56,236 nt of DNA. Origin: DAONFI01 sp035403485 (GTDB lineage Bacteria; Planctomycetota; Phycisphaerae; SM23-33). Numbering within the stretch: the stretch's first letter is position 1; the number at the start of each line of letters is the position of its first letter. The stretch lies in contig CAZIAZ010000012.1 in NCBI GenBank assembly GCA_964536835.1, positions 1-56,236 on the forward strand, given 5' to 3'. Under the pieces are notes generated by a model, which saw only the letters and a program-made list of their open reading frames with translations, did no database searches and was not told the origin of the DNA. This document shows, piece by piece, positions 1 through 6,696 of this stretch. The translations under genes were made by a program, and so were the position numbers.

Positions 1-12
1 GCCAGGCTGCAA

Positions 13-46
13 AAGAGCCGATTGCAGGCAGCCAAGGTTTTTGGGA
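13..46 (-). repeat. Degenerate copy of the 59-bp repeat unit found at 2761-2878
   Basis: Read on the minus strand this stretch resembles the start of the tandem repeat at 2761-2878: both contain CCAAAA(A)CCTTGG, then YTGCCTGCAA. It lies downstream of the argF stop, so related repeats flank the nnrE-argB-argF block in opposite orientations. The window edge may cut off further sequence. No function is evident. Confidence 0.5.
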
Positions 47-86
47 TAGGTTCTATTTACGAATGGACGATTAATGGCCGGCGGAA

Positions 87-1019
87 TCAATCAGATTTTT
101 TATCCTTGCCCATCAATGCCGCCAGCAGCGTACGCTGGAAGTGCAGGCGGTTTTCAGCCTGCTCCATAATGACTTCGGCGTGTTTTTCGAATGCGTCCTC
201 AGTTATTTCAAAGCCTTTGTATGCTGGCAGACAGTGAAGGACTATGACGTGTTCCGGCGCTGCTGCGAGAAGTTTCATGTTGACCTGGTAATCGCGGAAG
301 ATTTTTAAACGTTCGGCCTTTTCGTCTTCCTGGCCCATGGAGACCCATGTGTCGGTGTAGATTACGTCGGCGTTACGGACGGCTTCAAGCGGGTTGGCGA
401 TAAGCTGGCAGTCGAAGAGGGAGTTTTCCTTCTTGAGCTGCGGGAAGAAATCTTCCTCCAGCGTATAACCTTCGGGTGCGGACAGCACGAAATTCATGCC
501 CAGCTTGCTGCAGCCGATAGCCAGGCTGCGGGCTACGTTGTTGCCGTCGCCCACGAATACGAGCGTCCTGCCTTTGAGGCTGCCGAAGGTTTCCTGCACG
601 GTTACGAGGTCAGCCATCGCCTGGCAGGGGTGCGAATAATCGGTCAAGCCGTTGATGACCGGCACGCTTGAAAATTTGGCCAACTCTTCCACGAGTTTAT
701 GGCTGAACGTGCGAGCCATAATGCCGTCGCACATGCGCGACAGAACGCGCGCTATGTCGCGGACGCTTTCGCGAACGCCGATGCCGATTGACATCTGGTC
801 CAGATACGTCGTCGTGCCGCCGAGTTGAGTCATGGCGACTTCAAAGCTCACGCGAGTACGGAGGGAAGGCTTTTCGAAAATTATGGCGAGGGTTTTGCGT
901 TCCAGCGGGGCAGGGCCGCAGCCGGCTCGATAGAGCGGCTTTTCCTCTATCGTCCGGTCTATTAGCTTCTGAAGCTGGGTGGATGAAAAATCCGTCAAAT
1001 TTATGAAGTCTGTTTTCAT
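87..1019 (-). CDS. argF: Ornithine carbamoyltransferase
   Basis: This 310-aa cytosolic enzyme condenses ornithine with carbamoyl phosphate to give citrulline, the sixth step of arginine synthesis. The carbamoyl-phosphate motif is present as EKPSLRTRVSFEVA near residue 50, the ornithine-loop HCLPA lies near residue 270, and GLTDYSHPCQAMADL (the HPCQ motif) lies near the middle. Length is normal for the family. The open frame extends 52 codons upstream, but that part is Arg-rich and overlaps argB, so the start was set at MKTDFINLTDF. The gene follows argB by 35 nt on the same strand, so the two are probably co-transcribed. The Shine-Dalgarno match is weak (GGAATA). Confidence 0.95.
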   Translation of the reverse strand: MKTDFINLTDFSSTQLQKLIDRTIEEKPLYRAGCGPAPLERKTLAIIFEKPSLRTRVSFEVAMTQLGGTTTYLDQMSIGIGVRESVRDIARVLSRMCDGIMARTFSHKLVEELAKFSSVPVINGLTDYSHPCQAMADLVTVQETFGSLKGRTLVFVGDGNNVARSLAIGCSKLGMNFVLSAPEGYTLEEDFFPQLKKENSLFDCQLIANPLEAVRNADVIYTDTWVSMGQEDEKAERLKIFRDYQVNMKLLAAAPEHVIVLHCLPAYKGFEITEDAFEKHAEVIMEQAENRLHFQRTLLAALMGKDKKSD

Positions 1020-1054
1020 GGTTGTATTCCGTTTCAATAATTGTCGGTTACGGA

Positions 1055-1927
1055 TTACTTTTGTATCAGTGTTCCTACGCCTTTGCGGCTGAATATTTCC
1101 AGCAGCAGGGCGTGTTCTATATTGCCGTCGATGATGTGGGTGCGTTTTACGCCGCCGTCGAGTGCGCGGCAGCACGCTTCGACTTTCGGCAGCATGCCCG
1201 ACGTTATAGTTCCGTCGGCGATGAGATTGCGGATTTCATCCTGTGTGATTTCCGGTATCATGCTGTTTGGGTCTTTTACGTTTTTGCGTATGCCGTGCGT
1301 GTCGGATATGACGACGAATTTTTCAGCCCTGAGTTCGGCGGCTATTTCGCCGGCGGCGGTGTCGGCGTTGCAGTTGAGTTTGCCGCCCTTGTGGTCTATG
1401 GCTAACGGCGCTATTGCGGGAATTATGTGATCGCTGGTTATGGAGCGGATGACTTCCGCGCCGACCCGCGTAATTTTGCCGACCTGGCCGAGGTCGATTT
1501 TGCGGCCGTCTTCTTCGAGAAAAAGTTTTTCGCCGAACAGCACGCAACTGGAGAGGGTGTGCAGCGGCAATGCCTTGGCGCCAAGCGAGTTGAGCGTCTT
1601 TACTATGTCGGCGTTGATTTCGTTGCAAAGCACGTGTTCTACGACGGTAAGCGTGCGCTGGTCGGTGTAGCGACGGCCCTGCACGAACTGGACTTCCAGG
1701 TTACGTTCTTCCATCGCCTTGCTGATGGCTTTGCCGCCGCCGTGAACGATTACCGGCATCATGCCCGATGAACTCATGAAAACAACGTCTGTAAGAATAT
1801 TTTTCATCGCCACCGGGTCGTCCATGACCGAACCGCCGAATTTGATGACTATTACCTTGCCGGCGTATTTCTGGATATATTCCAGCGCCTCAATCAGGGC
1901 ATGTGCTTTTTCTATTGCTTTTTGCAT
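1055..1927 (-). CDS. argB: Acetylglutamate kinase
   Basis: This 290-aa amino-acid kinase phosphorylates N-acetylglutamate with ATP, the second step of the acetylated ornithine pathway. The N-terminal VIKFGGSVMDD is the nucleotide-binding glycine loop, and VIVHGGGKAIS is the substrate-binding loop. LNCNADTAAGEIAAEL and GMLPKVEACCRAL are further family signatures. The start MQKAIEKAH was chosen because AAGGAC lies a few bases upstream; 14 extra upstream codons are open but lack such a site. The likely transcript runs argB-argF. The partner genes argC and argJ lie 28 kb away in the window, so the pathway is split over two loci. Confidence 0.95.
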   Translation of the reverse strand: MQKAIEKAHALIEALEYIQKYAGKVIVIKFGGSVMDDPVAMKNILTDVVFMSSSGMMPVIVHGGGKAISKAMEERNLEVQFVQGRRYTDQRTLTVVEHVLCNEINADIVKTLNSLGAKALPLHTLSSCVLFGEKLFLEEDGRKIDLGQVGKITRVGAEVIRSITSDHIIPAIAPLAIDHKGGKLNCNADTAAGEIAAELRAEKFVVISDTHGIRKNVKDPNSMIPEITQDEIRNLIADGTITSGMLPKVEACCRALDGGVKRTHIIDGNIEHALLLEIFSRKGVGTLIQK

Positions 1928-2007
1928 CTTTTGTCCTTTTGCCACAATAAGAACCGTAAAAGCTAACATTTGGGCCCTTTTGTGTCAAATGAATATCAGT
2001 TGGCGGT

Positions 2008-2724
2008 TTATTTTTCCGCGTCTATCATGGCTATGACGGCTTTTGAGTCGATGCCTATGTCAGCGGTGACGACGTCGCCGGTGAAGGCTTTGGCGGCGTC
2101 GTTGGCGAAGCCGGCTTTCTGCGATACATAGCTGACGGTAAGGTCGGCTTTTACGGTTGAGCCGTCGGCTTGGCCGCTGTCGCAATCAAGGCCTGTCGGA
2201 ATGTCTATCGCAAAGACATTTATTTCAGCGTTCGCGTCAGCTGCCCGATTTATCGCCTGTGCGGCAAGTGCCTGGGGACCGGTGAGCGGCGGCACTATGC
2301 CCGTGCCGCCGATAGCGTCTATTATGCCGTGAAAAAGACTCAATTCGTCGGCAAGATTTTCAGCGATAGCCGTTTCGTCGATAAATCGCACGTCAAGGCC
2401 GAAATTTTCCGCAATACGCAGATTAGCCCAGGCGTCTGCGGATTTTTCTATCCTCTCCCGCGGAACGACGATGAATATTGTTACCGCGAAACCTCTCATG
2501 GCCATGTGCCTGGCGATTACGAAGCCGTCTCCGCCGTTATTGCCGCCGCCTGCAACGACGGCTAACCTGTTGGCGTCGCTGCGACGAAGGATGAGATAAC
2601 CTTCGATGGCGTCGGCTGCATTTCTGCCGGCGTTTTCCATAAGTACCAGTCCTGATACGCCAAGCCGTTCCATCGCGTAACGGTCTATGGCCCGAACTTC
2701 CTGCCGCGTAAGTTTTCTGTCCAT
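2008..2724 (-). CDS. nnrE: NAD(P)H-hydrate epimerase (YjeF N-terminal domain)
   Basis: The 238-aa protein matches the stand-alone YjeF N-terminal domain, which epimerises damaged (hydrated) NAD(P)H so that the companion dehydratase can repair it. Visible signatures are the N-terminal MDRKLTRQEVRAIDR, LMENAGRNAA, the glycine loop VAGGGNNGGDGFVIARH and DIPTGLDCDSG. The C-terminal ADP/ATP-dependent dehydratase domain (NnrD) is absent here and must be encoded elsewhere if present. It reads in the same direction as argB, 80 nt upstream of it, but need not share its promoter. Confidence 0.88.
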   Translation of the reverse strand: MDRKLTRQEVRAIDRYAMERLGVSGLVLMENAGRNAADAIEGYLILRRSDANRLAVVAGGGNNGGDGFVIARHMAMRGFAVTIFIVVPRERIEKSADAWANLRIAENFGLDVRFIDETAIAENLADELSLFHGIIDAIGGTGIVPPLTGPQALAAQAINRAADANAEINVFAIDIPTGLDCDSGQADGSTVKADLTVSYVSQKAGFANDAAKAFTGDVVTADIGIDSKAVIAMIDAEK

Positions 2725-2760
2725 GATTTTTACCGTAGCATATTAAAATATTTAAAAAAT

Positions 2761-2878
2761 GTCCCAAAACCTTGGTTGCCTGCAAAATTGCTCGATTTCG
2801 GCGTGTTTTTTAAAAAATTGTCCCAAAACCTTGGTTGTCTGCAAAATGGTTCGATTTTGGCGTGTTTTTTTTAAAATA
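2761..2878. repeat. Tandem duplication, two copies of a 59-bp unit
   Basis: Copy 1 spans 2761-2819 and copy 2 spans 2820-2878. They differ at only a few positions, mostly C/T, for instance GGTTGCCTGC against GGTTGTCTGC. Each unit contains CCAAAACCTTGG, which can form a small stem (CCAA/TTGG). The repeat lies between nnrE and trxA. A third, inverted and more diverged copy lies at the left edge of the window. Confidence 0.85.
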
Positions 2879-2882
2879 AATA

Positions 2883-2911
2883 CGGCGTTCCCGTGTTTGG
2901 CGGAAACGCCG
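2883..2911 (-). terminator. Probable intrinsic terminator of trxA
   Basis: CGGCGTT at 2883-2889 pairs with AACGCCG at 2905-2911, continued inward by CCG/CGG across one mismatch, around a 7-nt loop. On the minus strand the hairpin is followed by a T-rich stretch (TATTTATTTT). It lies 26 nt after the trxA stop codon. Confidence 0.6.
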
Positions 2912-2937
2912 CGTGTTTCTAAAAAAACGTCAATTTT

Positions 2938-3270
2938 TCATATCGTCGCGCCGAGCAGTTCGTCCAGGGCGGCTTTGAAGTCGGCCTTCTGCTGGAGGCC
3001 GACGAATTTCTTGACCATTTCGCCGGCTGCATTGAAAATGATTACCGTAGGTATTGCGCTTATGCCGAACTTCATGGATATGCCGCGATTGTTATCGGTG
3101 TCCACTTTGCCTATGACGACTTTGCCGTCGTATTCCTTCGCAAGTTCTTCGATAGTCGGTGCGAGCATTTTGCAGGGCATGCACCATTCAGCCCAGAAAT
3201 CCACCAGAGCCGGCTTGCCTGAGTTCAAAACAGTCTCTTCAAAGTTGGAGTCCGTAATTTCAAGTGCCAT
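2938..3270 (-). CDS. trxA: Thioredoxin with a WCMPC active site
   Basis: This 110-aa thioredoxin fold protein is expected to reduce disulfides in cytosolic proteins. It has the family order: LVDFWAEWCMPCKMLAPTIEEL, the VDTDNN strand, the cis-proline SAIPTVIIF and a C-terminal FVGLQQKADF helix. The usual WCGPC is WCMPC here, so Met replaces Gly between the redox cysteines, which should shift the redox potential or partner choice. The start at MALEITD is supported by GGAG at suitable spacing. A promoter (3359-3387) and a hairpin/operator (3321-3337) precede it. Confidence 0.9.
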   Translation of the reverse strand: MALEITDSNFEETVLNSGKPALVDFWAEWCMPCKMLAPTIEELAKEYDGKVVIGKVDTDNNRGISMKFGISAIPTVIIFNAAGEMVKKFVGLQQKADFKAALDELLGATI

Positions 3271-3320
3271 TATCCATTCTCCTTGACTAAAAGCTGGAAA
3301 CTTCAATACTACCTTCCGCG

Positions 3321-3337
3321 TTAGAGCAGTTCTCTAA
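3321..3337 (-). promoter_or_regulatory. 17-bp hairpin/operator motif upstream of trxA
   Basis: On the minus strand this reads TTAGAG, AACTG, CTCTAA: a perfect 6-bp inverted repeat around a 5-nt centre. It lies about 15 nt downstream of the predicted transcription start of trxA, so it could be an operator or a 5' UTR hairpin. Near-identical sites with conserved centres occur at 34153, 48219 and 55738. Confidence 0.6.
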
Positions 3338-3358
3338 AAAAATTTAAAAGTCACTCTA

Positions 3359-3387
3359 ATCGTAGGCAGCTAAATAAGAAATGTCAA
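3359..3387 (-). promoter_or_regulatory. Predicted sigma-70 type promoter for trxA
   Basis: On the minus strand a perfect -35 TTGACA (3387-3382) is followed after 17 bp by TACGAT (3364-3359). Transcription would start near 3352, about 80 nt before the trxA start codon. Confidence 0.6.
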
Positions 3388-3409
3388 CCATTTTAAGTGT
3401 AGCGGGAAT

Positions 3410-4093
3410 TCAGGGCTGCATTTGCCGCCGGCTGTCCGTTTGCAGATAGACGTTTTCCACTTTTTTGCGTTTGATGTTTGCGAAAACGGCGGCGAGGAAA
3501 ATCAGCAGATGGCCGGAAAATTCCACCACCTCTTCGTATTGCGTGTGTAACGGAGTATTGCCGTAGGGCATGAATTTGAACACTTTTTTCTCTACCAGTT
3601 GCGACAGAAAGAAAGTGAACAGGGCTGCGAACAGCAATCTGCTGTGTCGCGGATTTTCCGACGGTTTGTCCATTATGTCGCCCCACACGATGCCCCAGAA
3701 CAGCCACATCGCCAGTAACGGGTAAATTGCCACTTTTATTTCGTGGCTCCAGTGCAGCTCCCGCAGAAGCAGGCTGGCGCACAGCGCAGCCAGTACGACG
3801 TAGGTCATGTTTCGGGTCCAAAGCGCCTTTAGCCAGTAAATTATCGCTGCCGCCATCGGCAGAAACACGGACGTATCTTCCAAAAACTGATTTATGTGAT
3901 TGCGTCTGTCGTACAGCCAGTGCGGCTCGGCCTGGTAGCCTCGCATGGAAAGATAGTAAAACAGCATCATCCCGAAATATGCGAGTACGCCGAACCCCAG
4001 CCAGAGCGAAATGCCCGGCTTTGAATAGTTCCATAAATCACTTGCAGATTTCCCCGTTGTTTTCCTCATTTCTTCTGTCATTTCATTTCCCAC
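3410..4093 (-). CDS. Multi-pass membrane protein of unknown function
   Basis: I do not recognise the family. The 227-aa product has about six hydrophobic segments, for example GISLWLGFGVLAYFGMMLFYYL, VFLPMAAAIIYWL, YVVLAALCASLLL, YPLLAMWLFWGIVWG, LLFAALFTFFLSQL and GHLLIFLAAVFA, so it is an inner-membrane protein. Charged residues next to membrane segments (RELHWSHE and QYEEVVEFSGH) could be functional; histidine and acidic pairs in such positions are seen in membrane hydrolases, but I see no definite motif. The first codon is GTG. An ATG four codons later (4081) with GGGA upstream is an equally good start. It stands alone between trxA and gmhA. Confidence 0.75.
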   Translation of the reverse strand: MGNEMTEEMRKTTGKSASDLWNYSKPGISLWLGFGVLAYFGMMLFYYLSMRGYQAEPHWLYDRRNHINQFLEDTSVFLPMAAAIIYWLKALWTRNMTYVVLAALCASLLLRELHWSHEIKVAIYPLLAMWLFWGIVWGDIMDKPSENPRHSRLLFAALFTFFLSQLVEKKVFKFMPYGNTPLHTQYEEVVEFSGHLLIFLAAVFANIKRKKVENVYLQTDSRRQMQP

Positions 4094-4183
4094 TCTTAAT
4101 ACCCTGATATAACTATGAAAACTGTTAAACTATGTTTAATAAAAGTCTAAAATTAACTTCGTTGCTTGAAAAGTCAAAAAATA

Positions 4184-4792
4184 TCAGAAAAATTCGTTTT
4201 CGACAGCCATGCACAACCAGTGATATATCGCCAGATGTAATTCTTGGATTTTATATGTTTCCGTTTCCGGCGCACGGATAGCCGTGTCGGCCAGTTTTGC
4301 GAGTTCTCCACCGGATTTTCCCGTCAGTGCGACGGTTTTCATGCCGATGGCTTTTGCCGTCAGCACAGCCTTGCATACGTTCGCCGAATTGCCGCTGGTG
4401 CTGATGCCGACAAGTACGTCGCCCGGTTTTCCAAGGCCCAGCGTTAATTGTGCGAATATCAACTGCGGAGCGACGTCGTTGGCGAATGCGGTGCTGGCTG
4501 CCTGGAAACCGCCCAGCGGAATAGCCGGCAGGGCTGCTTCCAGATTTTGAGCAAGTTCAGCGGGCAGTTTTTCAGCCAGTTTCGCCGGCAGTGGCCGGTC
4601 TTTCACGAAAGACTTGAGCAGTTCGCCAGCCCAGTGTTCACAGTCGGCTGCACTGCCGCCGTTGCCGCAAAGCAGCAACTTGCCGCCTGAGCGGAACGTG
4701 GCTGTAAGTACGTCACGCACTTTGAGGATATCTTCCCTGCATTCCGCAAGAGAAGGTATGCGGCTGATAAGGCTGTCGATTGTTAAAGGCAT
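4184..4792 (-). CDS. gmhA: SIS-domain phosphosugar isomerase, GmhA-like
   Basis: The 203-aa protein resembles sedoheptulose-7-phosphate isomerase, which makes D-glycero-heptose-7-phosphate for surface polysaccharides. SIS motifs are clear: LLLCGNGGSAADCEHWAGELL near residue 40, STAFANDVAP, VLVGISTSGNSANVCKAV and a C-terminal TYKIQELHLAIYHWLC helix with the family's His/Glu residues. A stretch after FVKDRPLP (KLAEKLPAELAQNLEAALPA) resembles the region of GmhA proteins that starts with RPPLPA. DiaA-like proteins share this fold, so the substrate is inferred. Of two adjacent ATGs, the second (4792) has AAGGAA at normal spacing; the first (4798) is too close to it. Confidence 0.85.
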   Translation of the reverse strand: MPLTIDSLISRIPSLAECREDILKVRDVLTATFRSGGKLLLCGNGGSAADCEHWAGELLKSFVKDRPLPAKLAEKLPAELAQNLEAALPAIPLGGFQAASTAFANDVAPQLIFAQLTLGLGKPGDVLVGISTSGNSANVCKAVLTAKAIGMKTVALTGKSGGELAKLADTAIRAPETETYKIQELHLAIYHWLCMAVENEFF

Positions 4793-4989
4793 TTGCATGT
4801 TTCCTTGACTTTGTGAATAAATATTAACAGTAGGTAAACCGATATTTCACGAATATTGTCTGCGGCTGTCCAGAAATTTTTGCGGAAATTTGTTCCTTGC
4901 CGAATTTTATTAAGGTAACTCGATTATTCTAGCATAGTTAGAGTAGAGTAGTTCTTTGGAAAAAGTTGTTAAAAAAAGATTATTTAATG

Positions 4990-5017
4990 TTGACAGAAAT
5001 TGTATCTGTGGTAGGAT
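4990..5017 (+). promoter_or_regulatory. Predicted promoter of a small RNA
   Basis: A perfect -35 TTGACA (4990-4995) is followed after 16 bp by TAGGAT (5012-5017). Transcription would start near 5024, just before the hairpins of the small RNA. Confidence 0.55.
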
Positions 5018-5023
5018 GCTTAT

Positions 5024-5102
5024 ATAGGCTCCTCGGTCATGAGAACAGCTCTCAAACATGACCGTTCGGCGTCGGACTCCCCTCCTCCGACGCCTTTTTT
5101 TT
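5024..5102 (+). ncRNA. Candidate small RNA with two hairpins and its own terminator
   Basis: The plus strand between two minus-strand genes has a promoter, a first hairpin (CGGTCATG at 5034-5041 paired with CATGACCG at 5057-5064) and a second, terminator hairpin (GGCGTCGGA at 5068-5076 paired with TCCGACGCC at 5086-5094) followed by eight T. The transcript would be about 75-80 nt. The terminator loop is CTCCCCTCC and the stem continues the pyrimidine-rich run, so it could pair with Shine-Dalgarno sequences. The first loop holds GAGAACAGCTC, which resembles the core of the operator motif found elsewhere in the window. No open reading frame of note is present. It runs convergent to the stress-protein gene. 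I know of no Rfam family it matches. Confidence 0.6.
5068..5102 (+). terminator. Intrinsic terminator of the small RNA
   Basis: A perfect 9-bp stem GGCGTCGGA/TCCGACGCC with a 9-nt loop is followed by T8 on the plus strand. On the minus strand no T run follows, so it is not a good terminator for the stress-protein gene. Confidence 0.85.
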
Positions 5103-5106
5103 GCGC

Positions 5107-5544
5107 TTATTCTTTCATGGGTACCATTAGAATGGGGCAGGGAGCTTTTTTGAGGATTTCTTCCGCCACGCTGCCGAGCAGCAGATTGTAGAGGTGGCCG
5201 TGGCCGTGAGTGCCCATAAGAATCATGTCAACCCGGTATTTTTTTGCGTTATCGAGGATTTCAGTTGCCGGCTGCCCCATGACGAATATGGGCAACACGT
5301 TATACCCGTCATGTTCAAGCTTAGCCGCCATCTTTTTGAGCGATTCCGCCTCAGCCTTGTAAACGTCGTCCATCTGATCAATATAAAACCCAGTACCAGC
5401 CTCATAGCCTAGAAAATCCGGATTCGGCTGACAGACGTGCAACAGTATTATCTGCTCCTTGAAAGATGCAGCTATTTTCTTTGCCTGAGTGAAAATTTTT
5501 TCATTTTTGTCGGAAAAGTCGATACAGACCAGCAGTGTTTTCAT
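5107..5544 (-). CDS. Universal stress protein, UspA family
   Basis: This 145-aa cytosolic protein is a single Usp domain of standard length. The N-terminal strand MKTLLVCIDFSD supplies the conserved Asp near the nucleotide. The C-terminal motif MGTHGHGHLYNLLLGSVAEEIL fits the G-2x-G-9x-G(S/T) signature of ATP-binding members. PCPILMVP is the usual dimer strand. It is probably a stand-alone gene with a good ribosome site (GGAG, 9 nt from the ATG). Stress-related regulation is assumed from the family, not shown by the sequence. Confidence 0.92.
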   Translation of the reverse strand: MKTLLVCIDFSDKNEKIFTQAKKIAASFKEQIILLHVCQPNPDFLGYEAGTGFYIDQMDDVYKAEAESLKKMAAKLEHDGYNVLPIFVMGQPATEILDNAKKYRVDMILMGTHGHGHLYNLLLGSVAEEILKKAPCPILMVPMKE

Positions 5545-5662
5545 GGTATTTACTCCTTTTTTTACATTATACGGGTATGATTGGGGTTAAACAAATTCTG
5601 CCATAATATAATTCTGTTTTGTTTCGAAAAATCGGTTATGTGTGTATATAAAACGGTTTGTC

Positions 5663-5688
5663 ATTGTGAGCCATTATTTCACAAATGT
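5663..5688. other. Hairpin in the intergenic region upstream of the stress-protein gene
   Basis: CATTGTGA pairs with TCACAAATG with one bulged base, around a loop containing GCC. It lies about 120-140 bp upstream of the stress-protein start and 175 bp before the first hairpin of the PEP-CTERM leader. No promoter fits it clearly. Confidence 0.35.
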
Positions 5689-5825
5689 AGGAACAGGGCT
5701 ATTTTTGTCTGTAAGTGCTTGTTTATAATATAGTTATGTCTTTGAGTGGGGTGTGTTAAGTTACCATTATTCATTATTAAAATTATTAAAGTATAAAAAA
5801 TCTTTAAAAAAATCGCTAAATAGGC

Positions 5826-5854
5826 TTGACTAAAAAGGTTTTTTCGCCGATACT
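5826..5854 (+). promoter_or_regulatory. Predicted promoter at the head of the hairpin-rich leader
   Basis: TTGACT (5826-5831) and GATACT (5849-5854) are separated by 17 bp. The predicted start (about 5861) is directly before the first GCTC-loop hairpin at 5863, which suggests the hairpins act as RNA. Confidence 0.5.
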
Positions 5855-5941
5855 TATCCCATGCAGATTTGCTCATCTGCGTCCGGTTTGCTCACCGGAT
5901 AGTGCTCATTAAAAAATTTATTTTAGTTTTCGAAAAAGCAG

Positions 5942-5970
5942 TTGACAGCCCTATGGTTGGGGTATATACT
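5942..5970 (+). promoter_or_regulatory. Predicted strong sigma-70 type promoter inside the leader
   Basis: TTGACA (5942-5947) and TATACT (5965-5970) are 17 bp apart. A start near 5977 would produce an RNA with the later hairpins but without the first two. Confidence 0.65.
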
Positions 5971-6665
5971 GCTTATATGCTCATTGGGAGAAGAAGTGCT
6001 CAGAGGTTTGTTGGCTATAAAATGCTCAAATGCTCAAGGCATGGAAAAAATCCTGCCGCACTCCTTTGACTCGGACTCTCTCAATAAACACTTTTTGGAT
6101 ATTTGATGTCTGTAATGCTTAGCAGGCATCCAGCCGAAGTGCTCAACGGCTGATTCGAAAAGGTAAAATGTTGGTAAGGTTGGATCTATCAATGCAAAAC
6201 AGGTGCACCTGCTCCGTGCGCTGATTTTACGTTTGCATTGAATGTTACCCTTCGCCTTGGAAGTTTGGATGAGAGAGATGGAAAGAGGAGAACGAAATTT
6301 TGCTCGAACGGCTGTGTTTTTCACGCTCAATGAAAAACACAGCCGACACCAGACACACTCAGTGTCCGGTGGTTGCTCAATCTCTTCTATTTCACAGTTG
6401 GCCTCAGCCAAATTCTGTCTGTCCCCTGGCGATGAATGCATATGTAGCAAAAGATTTTGCGCATAGGCTGCGGACGACGGATTTTGGCATTTTAGGCGTT
6501 CCGCTCAGAACGCAGAAAGGATGGTGAAACGGAAATAATGAGGAGAATGAACCGACGCTCAATCACGTCTCGGCTCAAATCCTGAAAATGTCGGCGCACA
6601 GGCGCCGCGGAATCTGAAAACGGAAGTACCTGAATCAGAGACCAGTAAGGAAAGAGATAGTTAGA

Positions 6666-6696
6666 TTGACATATGTGCTTGATTGAAAATTAGGAT
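6666..6696 (+). promoter_or_regulatory. Possible promoter close to the PEP-CTERM gene
   Basis: TTGACA (6666-6671) is followed after 19 bp by TAGGAT (6691-6696). The spacing is long, so it is weaker than the site at 5942. A start near 6703 would leave a leader with the last two hairpins only. Confidence 0.35.

Noticed and set aside
1928..1969. N-terminal extension of ArgB by 14 residues
   Set aside because: The extension lacks a ribosome site and family similarity; the downstream ATG has AAGGAC.
5679..5876. Minus-strand open frame of 65 codons upstream of the leader
   Set aside because: AT-rich low-complexity translation; its start lies inside the first hairpin of the leader.
5863..5899. ANTAR-type tandem hairpins
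   Set aside because: The two hexaloops are TTGCTC; ANTAR targets need A at position 1 and G at position 4, and no ANTAR protein is seen.
6309..6371. Integron attC site or REP element
   Set aside because: There is no integrase or REP-associated transposase, and the neighbouring hairpins share loops but not stem ends, unlike attC or REP elements.
6034..6450. Minus-strand open frame of 138 codons in the PEP-CTERM leader
   Set aside because: It runs through four strong hairpins, has no recognisable domain and lacks a ribosome site, so the DNA is better explained as structured non-coding sequence.
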